This document shows positions 34,401-39,111 of a stretch of 64,000 nucleotides of DNA, in pieces; within the stretch, counting starts at the first letter, position 1; every line of letters starts with the position of its first letter. Under the pieces are notes generated by a model, which searched no databases, had not been told where the DNA came from, and worked only from the letters and a program-made list of their open reading frames with translations. Both the position numbers and the translations under genes were made by a program. The stretch comes from Aldehydirespirator sp965116965 (GTDB lineage Bacteria > Actinomycetota > Acidimicrobiia > Acidimicrobiales > Aldehydirespiratoraceae): the NCBI GenBank assembly GCA_965116965.1, contig OZ220743.1:1-64000 (forward strand), in the 5' to 3' direction.

Positions 34401-34720
34401 AGCACCTCCGACACCAACTCCCCACAACCCGGCCTCCCCTCCTCGCACACCAAAGCAGCCGCGGTGGCCGCCTCCTCCGCAGCCAGATCAGTGATCAACG
34501 CAGCCCGCCCCCCACGACCCGCCCACAACACGAACAACGCCAACAACATCAACACCGGCACCACCAACACAACCTCCAACGACATCGAACCCCCATCACC
34601 ACGCCCCCAGACCCCCCGCAACCGGCTGCCGCACCACAAAGAACCCACCCCACCGCCACCCACAGGCCGCAAAGAACCCACCGCCACCACAGCACCACCG
34701 CCGCGCCGCGAAGAACTCAC
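19457..34720 (-). CDS. Giant TadE-like / Calx-beta surface protein (5,087 aa), copy B
   Basis: GTG start at 34720. A Gly/Arg-rich leader ends in RGDGG|SMSLEV, with a prepilin-type cleavage site after Gly44 and Glu49 at +5. A hydrophobic helix (VVLVVPVLMLLALFVLW) and an Ala-rich amphipathic stretch follow, as in TadE/TadF pseudopilins. From about residue 190 to the end there are about 35 Calx-beta-type domains of roughly 100-160 residues. These show recurring VxEG starts, DExxExDE-type acidic turns and xxDDD ends, expected to bind Ca2+. Many domains carry Cys pairs (DGCDHGDG...FQACA; APCTAG...DRCARG), so disulfides are likely. The protein ends directly after a Calx-beta strand (IKDDD) with no C-terminal anchor or sorting signal. 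The inferred role is a very long Ca2+-stiffened adhesin or filament anchored through its pseudopilin end. A TadE head on a giant Calx-beta tail is unusual; usual TadE proteins are about 130-200 residues. A prepilin peptidase and two Flp-like pilins lie 3-4 kb away. The ATG at Met46 is a less likely start because it removes the leader. Confidence 0.88.
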   Translation of the reverse strand: MSSSRRGGGAVVAVGSLRPVGGGGVGSLWCGSRLRGVWGRGDGGSMSLEVVLVVPVLMLLALFVLWAGRGGRAALITDLAAEEAATAAALVCEEGRPGCGELVSEVLRARPGLEFLCIGGPRPVPGSGGEILEEVWLDRGDFEVAAADSEVSALGVLGVSFVCETDGAVAPLRGVFPTVAFRGQASEVAVLQGPPRVGVDDVSVVEGTGGATTLTFTLTLDAPAPQDAVLTYSVVGGGYGGGQATAGDDFMPRSPMQVTISQGDMSAVVEVGVVTDGLYEADETFELVFDPPPLSAGPGSVPVVNIPDRTAVGTIVNDDDLPAVTVGDVSGLETGRGLGFVVGLGAGVGRDVEIVLRTAVDDRPGAVAATSGTSCTAPLETVRGNDPTDYIAIDAGAPATLTFTPGSALSQTVTVGQCDDLVGEPDETLLLRWGTVGVDPDDNPQSGVAVGTISDDEPRLRVDGDCGTDAIDAVSVSEGAGLLVFGVCRTRPNYPNSPADPVVRVRYRTVMHPSSGGRPAEAPGDYAAATGRLEFGASETFKTVAVTVVDDGLDEHDETLRLELFDPSDNASVEADPARRGVGTILDDDDPPNVRVFDASAPETDDPNNPDDARLSFVVELDAPSGKEVTVEYWTGDDAAPGRDAADAGADYTAVAQTPARSSIDIAAGATTAEIAVVLVDDAVDEPDPESFVLRLAAFDAGFESAPVDAADPCPLQQDDPLTTLVDESVALGRDNCALGLIGDDDLPPFAVVADADAAEGGDLGFVVGLFDAAGLPVTSEQEVTVGYQLEVGTALRGDFDSAASTGFDWGVDPPSGTLVINPPDREGTVRLRAAADNIYEPVPETFTLRLTGPVNARLHPEGNPCQEARRVDDCAVGTITESGDPPEVSVEAPSADTPEDRADPSFDGNVMNFRATLDKASTVGSTIRYRTVPSTAPGDAIGGGSAGFQVDYLTVPGTGDGVTYPGDAGVTYGVVTVPAGGRVAELPVRVFDDGVDESDETVHVELLAPRSGDNVTVVATARAATGAIADDDVIHLRFVDVCTDPGDVYEACADEGAGDMVFTVGLFDPITNAEATTAVDVTVGVGTVDGTAQAGSDFTAPAATATISANTETATISVPLIDDAYNEADETFQVVLRGGAGTFATIDGNSGQGAIFNDDNPPRVRIADAASVTEGGDAEFAVTLVDAGGNQVAAGQDVYINWRVEHRAADSRLTVTDADDFPPGGLTGTLEILKGVRDPVLAVPVAADTLFEGGTGAFEHFEVHLLLVTDSVDGTADLGGVTATLGPDGAAPCTAGDVADRCARGVVRDNDAEPVVRWVQAAGQAAGVGAAASEGTGGSGGELVFKVGLFDADNNAVRSGRDAVVAYSVGDLDNDGEIPSDPAGLSRAVGGTLTGGVWTPDDYDYEAVSAGSGSVTIRAGDETADLAAVAVRPDDVDETDEVLKATLLSAGGAALPPDADRRAWGVVTDDDVAELRLVDGCDHGDGDNDPGAADPEDPDNPGDHEGDFQACAREGSPLGFGVELSLEVSRTVSFLWWVQAPTTGHAATLPPAAGADVSAAGLGTETAKRPFSIAAGARSASIPVGTVDDDVFEADERLNLYIAVDPDNALNATMGDNISVGAVLNDDAAPRVRIADAASVTEGSPGSAGGPARFAVTLVDGDGDESPSLFDVYINWEVRHRAATGTAVTGDGDFAAGGLTGTLEIPAGDIAADLDVEVAADALYEGGTGAFEHFEVHLLLVTDRVDGTADLGGVTATLGPDRPAPCTAGDVADRCARGMVRDNDAEPVVRWVQAAGQAAGVGAAASEGTGGSGGELVFKVGLFDADNNAVRSGRDAVVAYSVGDLDNDGEIPSDPAGLSRAVGGTLTGGVWTPDDYDYAAVSAGSGSVTIRAGDETADLAAVAVRPDDVDETDEVLKATLLSAGGAALPPDADRRAWGVVTDDDVAELRLVDGCDHGDGDNDPGAADPEDPDNPGDHEGDFQACAEEGSPLGFGVELSLEVSRTVSFLWWVQAPTTGHAATLPPAAGADVSAAGLGTETAKRPFSIAAGARSASIPVGTVDDDVFEADERLNLYIAVDPDNALNATMGDNISVGAVLNDDAAPRVRIADAASVTEGSPGSAGGPARFAVTLVDGDGDESPSLFDVYINWEVRHRAATGTAVTGDDDFPAGGLTGTLEIPAGDIAADLDVEVAADALYEGGTGAFEHFEVHLLLVTDRVDGTADLGGVTASLGLDGAAPCAAGDVADRCARGLVRDNDAEPVVRLLQAAGQAAGVGAAASEGTGGSGGELVFKVGLFDADNNAVRSGRDAVVSYSVGDLDNDGEIPSDPAGLSRALGGTLTGGVWTPDDYDYAAVSAGSGSVTIRAGDETADLAAVAVRPDDVDETDEVLKATLLSAGGAALPPDADRRAWGVVTDDDVAELRLVDGCDHGDGDNDPGAADPEDPDNPGDHEGDFQACAEEGSPLGFGVELSLEVSRTVTFQWWVQAPTTGHAATLPPAAGADVSAAGLGTETAKRRFTIAAGTLSDSIGVGTVDDDVFEADERLNLRIEAIAGVDLNASLARGSAVGAVLNDDAAPRVRIADAASVTEGSPGSAGGPARFAVTLTDGDGDESPSLFDVYINWEVRHRAATGTAVTDDGDFPAGGLTGTLHIPAGDTAADLDVEVAADALYEGGTSAFEHFEVHLLLVTDSVDGTADLGGVTASLGPDGANPCAAGVVTDRCARGLVRDNDAEPVVRLLQAAGQGVAAVGAVASEGTGGSGGELVFKVGLFDAVGGHAVRSGRDAVVSYSVGDLAAGEAVPSDPAGLSRAVGGTLTGGVWTPDDYDYEAVSAGSGQVTIRAGDETADLAAVAVRPDDVDETDEVLKATLVSAGGAALPPDAADRRAWGVVTDDDVAELRLVDGCDHGDGDDDPGAADPEDPDNPGDHEGDFQACAEEGSPLGFGVELSLEVSRPVTFQWWVQAPTTGHAATLPPAAGADVSAAGLGTETAKRRFSIAAGTLSDSIGVGTVDDDVFEADERLNLRIEAIAGVDLNASLARGSAVGAVLNDDAAPRVRIADAASVTEGSPGSAGGPARFAVTLTDGDGDESPSIFDVYIRWEVRHRAATGTAVTDDGDFPAGGLTGTLEIPAGDTSADLDVEVAADALFEGGTGVFEHFEVYLLGVTDRVDGTADLGGVTASLGPDGADPCTAGVVTDRCARGLVRDNDAAPSLSVSAPAAAVPEGGVVEFTVSLSAPSGREASVDYATSVAAGSTVGQGAACGDDPASMPDLVEASGTLVFDPADPDVAARTSKTVPVQSCDDVLDEDEEAFELGLSGESGATLAAADAAATGLIADTDPAPRLGVAPALAAATEGEAVVFTVSLSAPSGRDAAVSYFTVHGRGSLTAGDGDYAAVPEASAQDLVFEPGEPLEQTVTIATTDDAFEEGEERFQLRLKDFANADRGDAVAVGAIRDECIDPAQTDPTADDYGAPTLSAAAAATVAEGDALTVAVALSEPLCVDAVLSARAAAGTAGRWDAPVTAAGEMVHARVDAFTLAVSLEAPTLQDAVFEGDETFTLHLNWNRDSDPYADVDPLGSHFPDIGGADDVAVTVTVVDDDPVPNVSVAAARAGEGDADIEFTVRLDTLNALPVDVNYWTRDLTGAGAATEDVDYDKIDSGDSAPTLTLPATAVDTAAGIQLDGSVGYSASPPQQTATVALIQDTASEGDERFQLRIKLAAGSTDRATLSPSIAVGTIIDDDCVDPANTSHSVPTLTFADATVTVDETDTAAQLQVTINPPVCEGAAGNLMSFTTADGTATAGTDYTHTSGQRGPGGGVRQVDFTVAIRDDNTTEPDETFEFQVAWRGDDAPQRFRDQAPTTATVEITDDDLPTITFTQAQFAITEEDADLVFHLELDEPAQKPLSVQYTTLQFTSSQGLGTYIVPATAGEDYTHTTGTLTMAAGDSTATITVPVLEDRLWESGEKFRLDLHDPAGVKLSQNAQNRNALGLIQDDDSDNQPSLELLDPDDATEGDDIPVTVRVTTPDNTTNASGRIARFRIERCSWGPDPKATVGDDYVNFDQTVDIPAGQTEHTLTIETVHDLTQEDDENICIQIRNGFRATLKDPRTRYAAIIDDDEETTITVTGPSDPVEEGGTLTFALTLTEPVDEEVTVTAATSDGTAVAATDDQPGDYTAVDAVVTFAPGETYKTVDVATVDDDVPESDETLSLTLSNPEPSERVGVNPAADAAEGVIAFNDRPVITVEPYHVCETDGHLEFTVTVELPAGGAGDDDVTVDYSTAAGDDTTAGVHFTHQESTLTFSPGLTLHTVKVPVINDHDDNPTRHVHLELQNPQNAVISPGHHTTVGEVYDDEGRRTVHYINPRTYEGDPLVFEAAITEPACEPVVLLINLRFATSTQAPATYTHKDGDDSQDSVSRDLYRNYETGEDEHVVHRSDYYGFDDNAGPTFTVRQSPRNHDVDDIDDIRTGSAHVTIPRLAPSVTWTFQTREDDVAEPECQYRHPDSLGYSECITYDHERVFQLALIASGPAVHPTGDGRFLEVGRNAFHVAAGRIYDRPEWLGADDVVCVDPSNEDHPVPVVVLEPGFVVVGEDAGRVETRVSFDPPFCADTQPEHLLELELGADHGVWARDASYTHAQANDYRASTFSYSHESGVMGVSIANDSRSEFTESLLLSVRYSDSSLPERFSEYPGAPWTIVIEDDEAAPVVLDGCAGTAVVAGSPGVGSDSFVRDLRVQEGVPCSVSLTLTKVLPDQATLKYRTVAKTATAGSDFTHVEGTVTFEPGERHKRVALEVLHDAVDDDGEIFFFEVYDPSRNIFLGEDDLEFHIGTLPVPTINVGDRVVDEGDITLAFVPFRYVGTETHPTHVASFDLRSVQRDVHGMPFGTVPAGTGEHLGGECPESGDALWNSADVPGLQGQEVFYGTFLRVWVRACEDDLVEGDEVVEFEIHNLAGAVSADRYGTITIRDNDEPPVLAWTDTTVDEGDAVTITVQLPNPPLRQRDATVEWTTVDGTAAGTPPGGLCTAGSGRYVQDSGTLTFAPDETEKTITITTCENTATDGDRTFSVQFSAPSLAALPSGDDAVSVQIKDDD
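25110..31235 (-). repeat. 1,419-bp coding supermodules within the giant gene, copy B
   Basis: Corresponds to residues ~1,160-3,200. Four full 473-residue modules and a fifth partial one, each full module holding three Calx-beta-type domains. The same sequence recurs every 1,419 bp, for example near 26590, 28005, 29425 and 30840. Copy A and copy B assign the variant patches differently between modules: the module near 30700 has DNNAVRSG in copy B and VGGHAVRSG in copy A. That points to exchange between modules. Confidence 0.9.
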
Positions 34721-34795
34721 CGCAGAACCCCCACCGCCACATCACCTTCAGACCGCGGAGCCGCCCCCCCCCCCGGCCCCACCGCCGCGCCGCGG

Positions 34796-34976
34796 CCGCA
34801 GCGCCGCAGAACCCTCACCACAGAACCCCCACCGCCACCACGGCATCGCGGCCGGGCCGCGGAGCCCCCACCGCGGAGAACCCACCGCCACCGTGGCGTT
34901 GCCTTCGGGCCGCGGAGAACTCACCGCGGAGCCCTCACCGCCGGGTCGTGCGCTCTAGACCCCGGACCCTGGCCGT
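34796..34976. other. Low-complexity spacer upstream of the giant gene
   Basis: Degenerate repeats of a GCGGAGAACYCACCGCC-like motif that resembles the start region of the giant gene. I see no open gene with coding character and no clear promoter. If the operon's promoter is here I cannot identify it. Confidence 0.5.
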
Positions 34977-36242
34977 CTACCAGTTCTCTGGATCCGTCCA
35001 GTCGCGGTCGTCGAGGTTGTCGTCGGTGACCGCCACCGGGTCGATCACCACGTGGCCGGTGTCGTAGGCCCCGGCGAGCAGGAAGTCGCCGCAGGCCTTC
35101 GCGGCCGCGGCCGCCTGGTCCCGCAGGCCCGGCAGCAGGGCGGCCACCACCACGCCCTCCCAGATGAGGTCGCCCACCCGCTCGTTCATGTGGAACCCCA
35201 CGGTGAACACGTCGCCGTAGAGGGCCGCGTCGGCTATGTACTGCGACGCCGCCTCGAGGCCCGCGCCGGTGTGGAAGATGATGTCCACGCCGGGGTTGTC
35301 GCGTATCCACTGCTCGGCGGCCTCGTAGGCGGCGCCGGGGTCGGTGCCGTGGGACACGGCGGTGCCGGGGCCGTTGACGAACTCGAGGTCGCGGTACACG
35401 GAGACGCCCTCCACGAAGCCCTGCATGAGCAGCAGCGACTCCAGGTCGGTGGCGTCGGCGGTCATCACGCCGGCCTGGCGCCACAGGATCCTGCCGTCGA
35501 GCGCCCACCGCCCGGCGAGGTCGCCGGCGAAGGCCCCCGCGGCGCGGGGGTCGGACCCGTAGAACGCGAAGCGGGAGGTGTCGGCACGGTCTCGGTTGAC
35601 GGTGAACACCGGCACCCCCGAGTTGACCGCCCGGTCGATCACCCGGTCGAGCGACCCGTCGTCGTCGGCCTCCACCGCGAGGCAGTCCACCTCGCCGGCC
35701 ACCACCATCGCGTCGAGGTCGACCTCTTCGGCGATCACGACCTCAGCCTCGACGCCGGCGCCGTGCGCGTCGCCGGCCTCCTCGGCGCCGTCCAGCCACC
35801 CGGCGGACAGCGCCGGGGTCGAGCTGCTGTCGGCCGCGGCCACCGCCAGGACAACCCTCAACGTTTCATCGAGGGTCAGCTTCTGGGCGATGCGGTCGGC
35901 CAGCAGGAACGGCCCCGACGGCAGCTCCGCCCGGTACGGCGGGCTCTGGGGCAGCGGCGCCGTGGTGGTCGGCGGCGGCGCCGTGGTCGTGGTGGGCGGC
36001 GCCGTGGTCGTCGGCGGCGGCGCCGTGGTGGCCGGCGGCGCGGTCGTCGTAGTCGTCGTCGCCGGCGGCTGCGTCGTCGGCGGCGCAGTGGTGGCCGGCG
36101 GCTGCGTGGGAGCCGGCGACTCGGCGGCCGGCTCCGGGTCGTCGCCCGCGCACGCCGACGCCGCCAGGGCCAGCGCCACGAGCACCGCGGCCGCGCCGCG
36201 CCGTCCCGGTCGGAGCTTCATTGGTTCACGTCCGATGGTCAC
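34977..36242 (-). CDS. Periplasmic binding protein-like lipoprotein (type 1 fold)
   Basis: 421 residues from a GTG at 36242 with a perfect AGGAGG five bases upstream; an internal ATG at 36221 is the alternative. A basic n-region, hydrophobic core and LAASAC lipobox predict a lipoprotein. Residues ~35-95 form a Pro/Thr/Ala linker with many PPTT/ATTAPP units. The rest has the pattern of RbsB/sugar-type periplasmic binding proteins: VVLAVAAADS, a segment where two substrate-facing residues follow VNSGVPVFTVNRD, SDPRAAGAFAGDLAG, and VDIIFHTGAGLEAASQYI. It likely binds a small molecule outside the membrane. No permease or ATPase gene is adjacent, so it may be a sensor or orphan component. It is transcribed divergently from the coiled-coil gene. 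Confidence 0.75.
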   Translation of the reverse strand: MTIGREPMKLRPGRRGAAAVLVALALAASACAGDDPEPAAESPAPTQPPATTAPPTTQPPATTTTTTAPPATTAPPPTTTAPPTTTTAPPPTTTAPLPQSPPYRAELPSGPFLLADRIAQKLTLDETLRVVLAVAAADSSSTPALSAGWLDGAEEAGDAHGAGVEAEVVIAEEVDLDAMVVAGEVDCLAVEADDDGSLDRVIDRAVNSGVPVFTVNRDRADTSRFAFYGSDPRAAGAFAGDLAGRWALDGRILWRQAGVMTADATDLESLLLMQGFVEGVSVYRDLEFVNGPGTAVSHGTDPGAAYEAAEQWIRDNPGVDIIFHTGAGLEAASQYIADAALYGDVFTVGFHMNERVGDLIWEGVVVAALLPGLRDQAAAAAKACGDFLLAGAYDTGHVVIDPVAVTDDNLDDRDWTDPENW

Positions 36243-36356
36243 AGAAACCTCCTGTACAGGCCGAATCGGATGCGGGACAGGACCGGCGGGGCCGGCGCCG
36301 TCCCCGGACGTCGCCCGGCCGGAGTGGCCGCGCCCGCGCCCGGTTGAGACATCGGG

Positions 36357-36385
36357 TTGCATGACAATCCATGTCATGGCATACT
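36357..36385 (+). promoter_or_regulatory. Candidate promoter with palindromic operator
   Basis: TTGCAT (36357-36362) and CATACT (36380-36385) are separated by 17 bp and resemble -35 and -10 boxes for the rightward coiled-coil gene. Between and overlapping them is a perfect inverted repeat, CATGACA (36360-36366) and TGTCATG (36372-36378), with a 5-bp spacer. A repressor bound there would block this promoter. It lies in the divergent gap between the binding-protein gene and the coiled-coil gene. Confidence 0.5.
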
Positions 36386-36480
36386 GGATAACAAGCCTTG
36401 CCACCGAGTGTCGGCGGTGCGCCAACCAGACTGAAACGATGCGACAGCACTCCTGCCGCCACACCCGACGGAGGCGCACT

Positions 36481-37008
36481 GTGACCACAGCAGGATCGAC
36501 CCCGATGGCCCACACCCCCGACCAACCGCCCGATCCCCCCGGAGCAGCCTCCACCGCCGCGGCTGGGCCCGCCGCCCGGTTCCAGCGGTGGGCCAGGATG
36601 ACCGGCGACCCGGTGCTGACACTGCTCGGCATGACCCTTGTGGCGCTGCTCGTCTACACGCTCACCAGCGCCCAGAGCCGGATGGACCGCCTGGAGGACA
36701 CCATGGCCGCCGGCTTCGCCGCCGTGGACGAGAACTTCGAGAAGCTCGAGACCAAGCTCACCGAGCAGACCGACGCAAAGATCGACGAGCTCGACACCAA
36801 GTTCGAGGCCAGGTTCGAGCAGCTCGAGGCAAGGATTGACAAGATCGACGCCAGAACCGAGCAGCTCGACGCCAAGATCGACGCGGTCGACGCCAAGATC
36901 GACGCCAGGATCGACGCGGTCGATCTGAAGCTGACCGCGCTGATCGCCGCACTGGGCAAGGCCGCCGAGGTGCAGACCGCCACCGAGGGCGGGCTCGAGG
37001 GGTCGTGA
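36481..37008 (+). CDS. Membrane-anchored coiled-coil protein, unknown function
   Basis: 175 residues from a GTG with GGAGG six bases upstream. The N-terminus is Pro/Ala-rich, one transmembrane helix (VLTLLGMTLVALLVYTL) lies at about 43-60, and the rest is a long charged coiled coil of repeated heptads such as AKIDAVDAKIDARIDAVD. The layout resembles small bacterial DUF1640-type or apolipoprotein-like coiled-coil anchors, but I do not assign a family. The palindromic promoter 100 bp upstream may control it. Internal near-repeats of KID/ARI units suggest growth by slippage. Confidence 0.7.
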   Translation: MTTAGSTPMAHTPDQPPDPPGAASTAAAGPAARFQRWARMTGDPVLTLLGMTLVALLVYTLTSAQSRMDRLEDTMAAGFAAVDENFEKLETKLTEQTDAKIDELDTKFEARFEQLEARIDKIDARTEQLDAKIDAVDAKIDARIDAVDLKLTALIAALGKAAEVQTATEGGLEGS

Positions 37009-37054
37009 ACCGGTGCCGCCGGCGCGCTGGCTCGGCGCGTCCGGCGGCACCGGA

Positions 37055-37212
37055 GTCCCGAGGCCGCGAGGGCTCAACCCACCCGGCACTGCACCTGAGC
37101 CTCGACGTCTGCCGGGCGCGCTGCTCGCCGCCCCGGCCGCGCCGAGGCCGGCGTCACCAGCGTCCCGAGGCCGCCAGGGCTCAACCCACCCGGCACTGCA
37201 CCTGAGCCTTGA
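37055..37212. repeat. ~50-bp direct repeat duplicating the 3' end of a pilin-like gene
   Basis: Two copies, at 37055-37104 and 37162-37212, 107 bp apart, sharing CCCGAGGCCG, AGGGCTCAACCCACCCGGC and the following bases. The right copy carries the stop codon and last residues (AQVQCRVG) of the gene at 37181-37639. The left copy lies downstream of that stop and carries the same codons and stop without the rest of the gene. Confidence 0.85.
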
Positions 37213-37639
37213 CGGCCGTGGGGGGCTGCTCGTCGGCCGCGGCCGCGTGGGAGGCCGCCGCCGAGTCGAAGCCGGTCCCCCCGACCGCCCGGTTGAAGTT
37301 GTTGTCCACCACCCGCACGTCGGCGTCGCCGTACAGGATGGCGATGAGGCTGCACTTCTCGGTGAAGCGGCGCTCCCAGCCCACCCAAGTGGTGAAGTCG
37401 TCCGCTGATGCCGCCTTCGCGTCGACTTCGACCTCGAAGGCCGTGAGGATCGCCGAAGTCATCCGGGGATCCGGATTCGACACCCGATCGCCGGTGCTCT
37501 CCACATGACGCAGCACCAAGATCACGGCCAGAGCCGCCAACCCCGCCACCACCGCGGTAACCAGCAGCCACCCCAGCGTCGCCAATCCACAATCGCCGCG
37601 CCGACGGCGACCACGGCCGGGCTTGAGCCAGCGTTCCAT
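37181..37639 (-). CDS. Flp/pseudopilin-like protein lacking Glu at +5
   Basis: 152 residues. A basic leader (MERWLKPGRGRRRRGDCG) ends in a possible prepilin cleavage site, G18|LATLGW, followed by a hydrophobic helix LLVTAVVAGLAALAVILVL. The position normally held by Glu (+5) is Gly23 here, whereas the paralogue at 37803-38273 has Glu. The rest is a soluble domain with paired Cys (EKCSLI; VQCRVG at the end) that could form a disulfide. It probably sits in the membrane or a pilus tip as a minor subunit. Loss of Glu5, which supports assembly in type IV pilins, suggests it does not polymerise as a major pilin. Start-site support is weak. Confidence 0.65.
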   Translation of the reverse strand: MERWLKPGRGRRRRGDCGLATLGWLLVTAVVAGLAALAVILVLRHVESTGDRVSNPDPRMTSAILTAFEVEVDAKAASADDFTTWVGWERRFTEKCSLIAILYGDADVRVVDNNFNRAVGGTGFDSAAASHAAAADEQPPTAVKAQVQCRVG

Positions 37640-37802
37640 TCTCAGGTGTGTGTTTCATCTCTGATCGACAGTTCTCCATTCGTTTGCCCGTCGTTGGCGC
37701 GTCGCCTGAGGCGGGGATGCTCACAAGCCCTTGAGCAACTCCGACGGGAATTCAGACGAAAGCACGAGGGCACCTCCGCTGATGGCCGCGAACCTGAGTG
37801 TC

Positions 37803-38273
37803 CTACGAGACCAAACAGCCCTCCGTTCCCGGGTCATCAAATGCTGCAGCCCAAGTGGCATCGGTAAACGTTGATGGAGGGTTGTACGTCCAGCTCACAT
37901 TGAGGTTGTCGACGTCTGGATAGACGACTTTCAGCCGATTGCAGTCATCGCGGTACTCGTTGGCAGCGGCGAGGAAGACTTGAGCGTCGAGTGTGGTGCC
38001 GCTACCGAAGTCGTGGGCCGCAGCGTCCTCGGTAATTCGAACGCCCGCCAGCGTCGCGGCTTGTTTGCGCGCGCTTTGGCCCTCGATCTGCTCGGACGTG
38101 CCGCTGACGACATTGGTCACCAGCACTACTGCTAGGGCGGCCAGGCCGGCTACGGCGGCGACTATCAATAGCCACTCGAGGGTGGTCAGGCCGCTGTCGT
38201 CGCGGCGGTTGCGGAGCCGCCTCTTGGTCGCCGGCTCCGGTTCGGGGGCCGTGCGGGCCAACACTGCGTTCAT
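37803..38273 (-). CDS. Flp-type pilin-like protein
   Basis: 156 residues from an ATG with AAGGAG seven bases upstream. A basic leader ends in RRDDSG28|LTTLEWLLIVAAVAG: Glu33 is at +5 relative to the predicted cleavage site, followed by a continuous hydrophobic helix, the hallmark of Flp/class III signal peptides. The remaining ~95 residues are an unusual globular extension with two Cys (RDDCNRL; GTEGCLVS at the end). Typical Flp pilins are only 50-80 residues, so this is a long version, perhaps a pseudopilin. The neighbouring A24 peptidase on the opposite strand is the likely processing enzyme. Confidence 0.75.
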   Translation of the reverse strand: MNAVLARTAPEPEPATKRRLRNRRDDSGLTTLEWLLIVAAVAGLAALAVVLVTNVVSGTSEQIEGQSARKQAATLAGVRITEDAAAHDFGSGTTLDAQVFLAAANEYRDDCNRLKVVYPDVDNLNVSWTYNPPSTFTDATWAAAFDDPGTEGCLVS

Positions 38274-38377
38274 TGGTTCTCTCCTTGTGGGGGATTGGTT
38301 GTTGGAAAGATCGGTTCCGGCCCGGCGGGGCGCGGGTCGTTGCCACCGGGCCCGGCAGCTCGCAGACTCTCGGGTGC

Positions 38378-38860
38378 ATGAGCGAGGGACTGGTGTGGGC
38401 GGCGGCGGCCGTGTGGGCCGTGATGGGCGGGTACGTGTCGGTCACCGACGTCCGCCGGGCGGTCATCCCCCGCCGGGCGGTGTGGCCCGCCGGGCTGGCC
38501 GTGGCCGGGCTGCTGGGCGCCGCCGCGCTCACCGCGGGCGATTTGGCCCGGTTCGGCTGGGCCGCCGCCACCGCCGCGGCCGTGGCGGCGGCGCTGGAAG
38601 TCGCCTACCGGCGCTGGCCCGGAAAGATGGGCTTCGGCGACGTGCGCCTCATCGTGCTCGACAGCCTGCTGGCCGGCTGGTGGGGTCCGGAGTGGGCGCT
38701 GTGGGCGCTCATGGCCGGAGCCCTCGCCCAGTGGCCCGCGGCGGTCGCCGCGCTGGCCCGCCACGGCCGCCACGCCAAGGTGCGCTGGGCGCCGGGCCTG
38801 GTGGCCGGCACCGCCGCCGTGGTGGCCTACCAGTTGGCCGTGGAAGGTCCGCTGCCGTAG
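38378..38860 (+). CDS. A24 prepilin peptidase (TadV/CpaA-like)
   Basis: 160 residues, a short membrane protein with several hydrophobic segments. Both catalytic aspartates of the A24 family are visible: Asp24 in SVTDVRRAVIPRR, matching the family's D-x(n)-IPN region, and Asp88 in GKMGFGDVRL, the GxGD motif. There is no N-terminal methylase domain, as in TadV/CpaA-type enzymes. It should cleave the leader of the two Flp-like proteins next door and plausibly of the giant TadE-like protein. No TadA ATPase or TadB/C genes are in the window. Confidence 0.85.
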   Translation: MSEGLVWAAAAVWAVMGGYVSVTDVRRAVIPRRAVWPAGLAVAGLLGAAALTAGDLARFGWAAATAAAVAAALEVAYRRWPGKMGFGDVRLIVLDSLLAGWWGPEWALWALMAGALAQWPAAVAALARHGRHAKVRWAPGLVAGTAAVVAYQLAVEGPLP

Positions 38861-39111
38861 CGGCCCGACGGACCCTCCACGCCCCGAGGGAGACGCGGGA
38901 GGCGCAATGGCGGCCACGCGGCGCCGGGTACCACTAGTCTCGAATGCAGCAGAGCTATCAGTGCAGTTATGCAACTCTTGGCCTCTCGCGTTGTGGCTGG
39001 GTCCTCTTATCGCCGGAAGCAGGATAGTGCATCACGACACGCTCCGCACCAGTGATCTGGGATTCGAGCCGACCGCGACCCGGGCCGTCGGGATCGGGCG
39101 GCGGGGCGCGG
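38861..39111. other. Intergenic region with a recombinase-type site
   Basis: No gene seen. It contains GTGCAGTTATGCA at 38961-38973, the inverted partner of a site upstream of the recombinase gene at 40163-40175. Confidence 0.5.

Larger units (their letters stand above)
17549..34795. repeat. Tandem duplication, copy B (intact)
   Basis: This is the second copy of the operon, with all three genes open apart from the two recoded TGA codons. It includes the 15.3-kb giant gene and both selenoredoxin genes. The right boundary lies near 34795, after which the sequence is a low-complexity GC-rich spacer up to the binding-protein gene. Copy B is the reference for annotation because copy A is frameshifted near the window edge. 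Confidence 0.93.

Noticed and set aside
1..34795. Composite transposon as the cause of the 17.5-kb duplication
   Set aside because: No insertion sequence, transposase or terminal inverted repeat is visible at the junction near 17235-17548.
35052..36347. Plus-strand open frame opposite the binding-protein gene
   Set aside because: Low-complexity Gly/Arg/Val sequence; the minus strand has a perfect ribosome site, lipobox and a recognisable fold.
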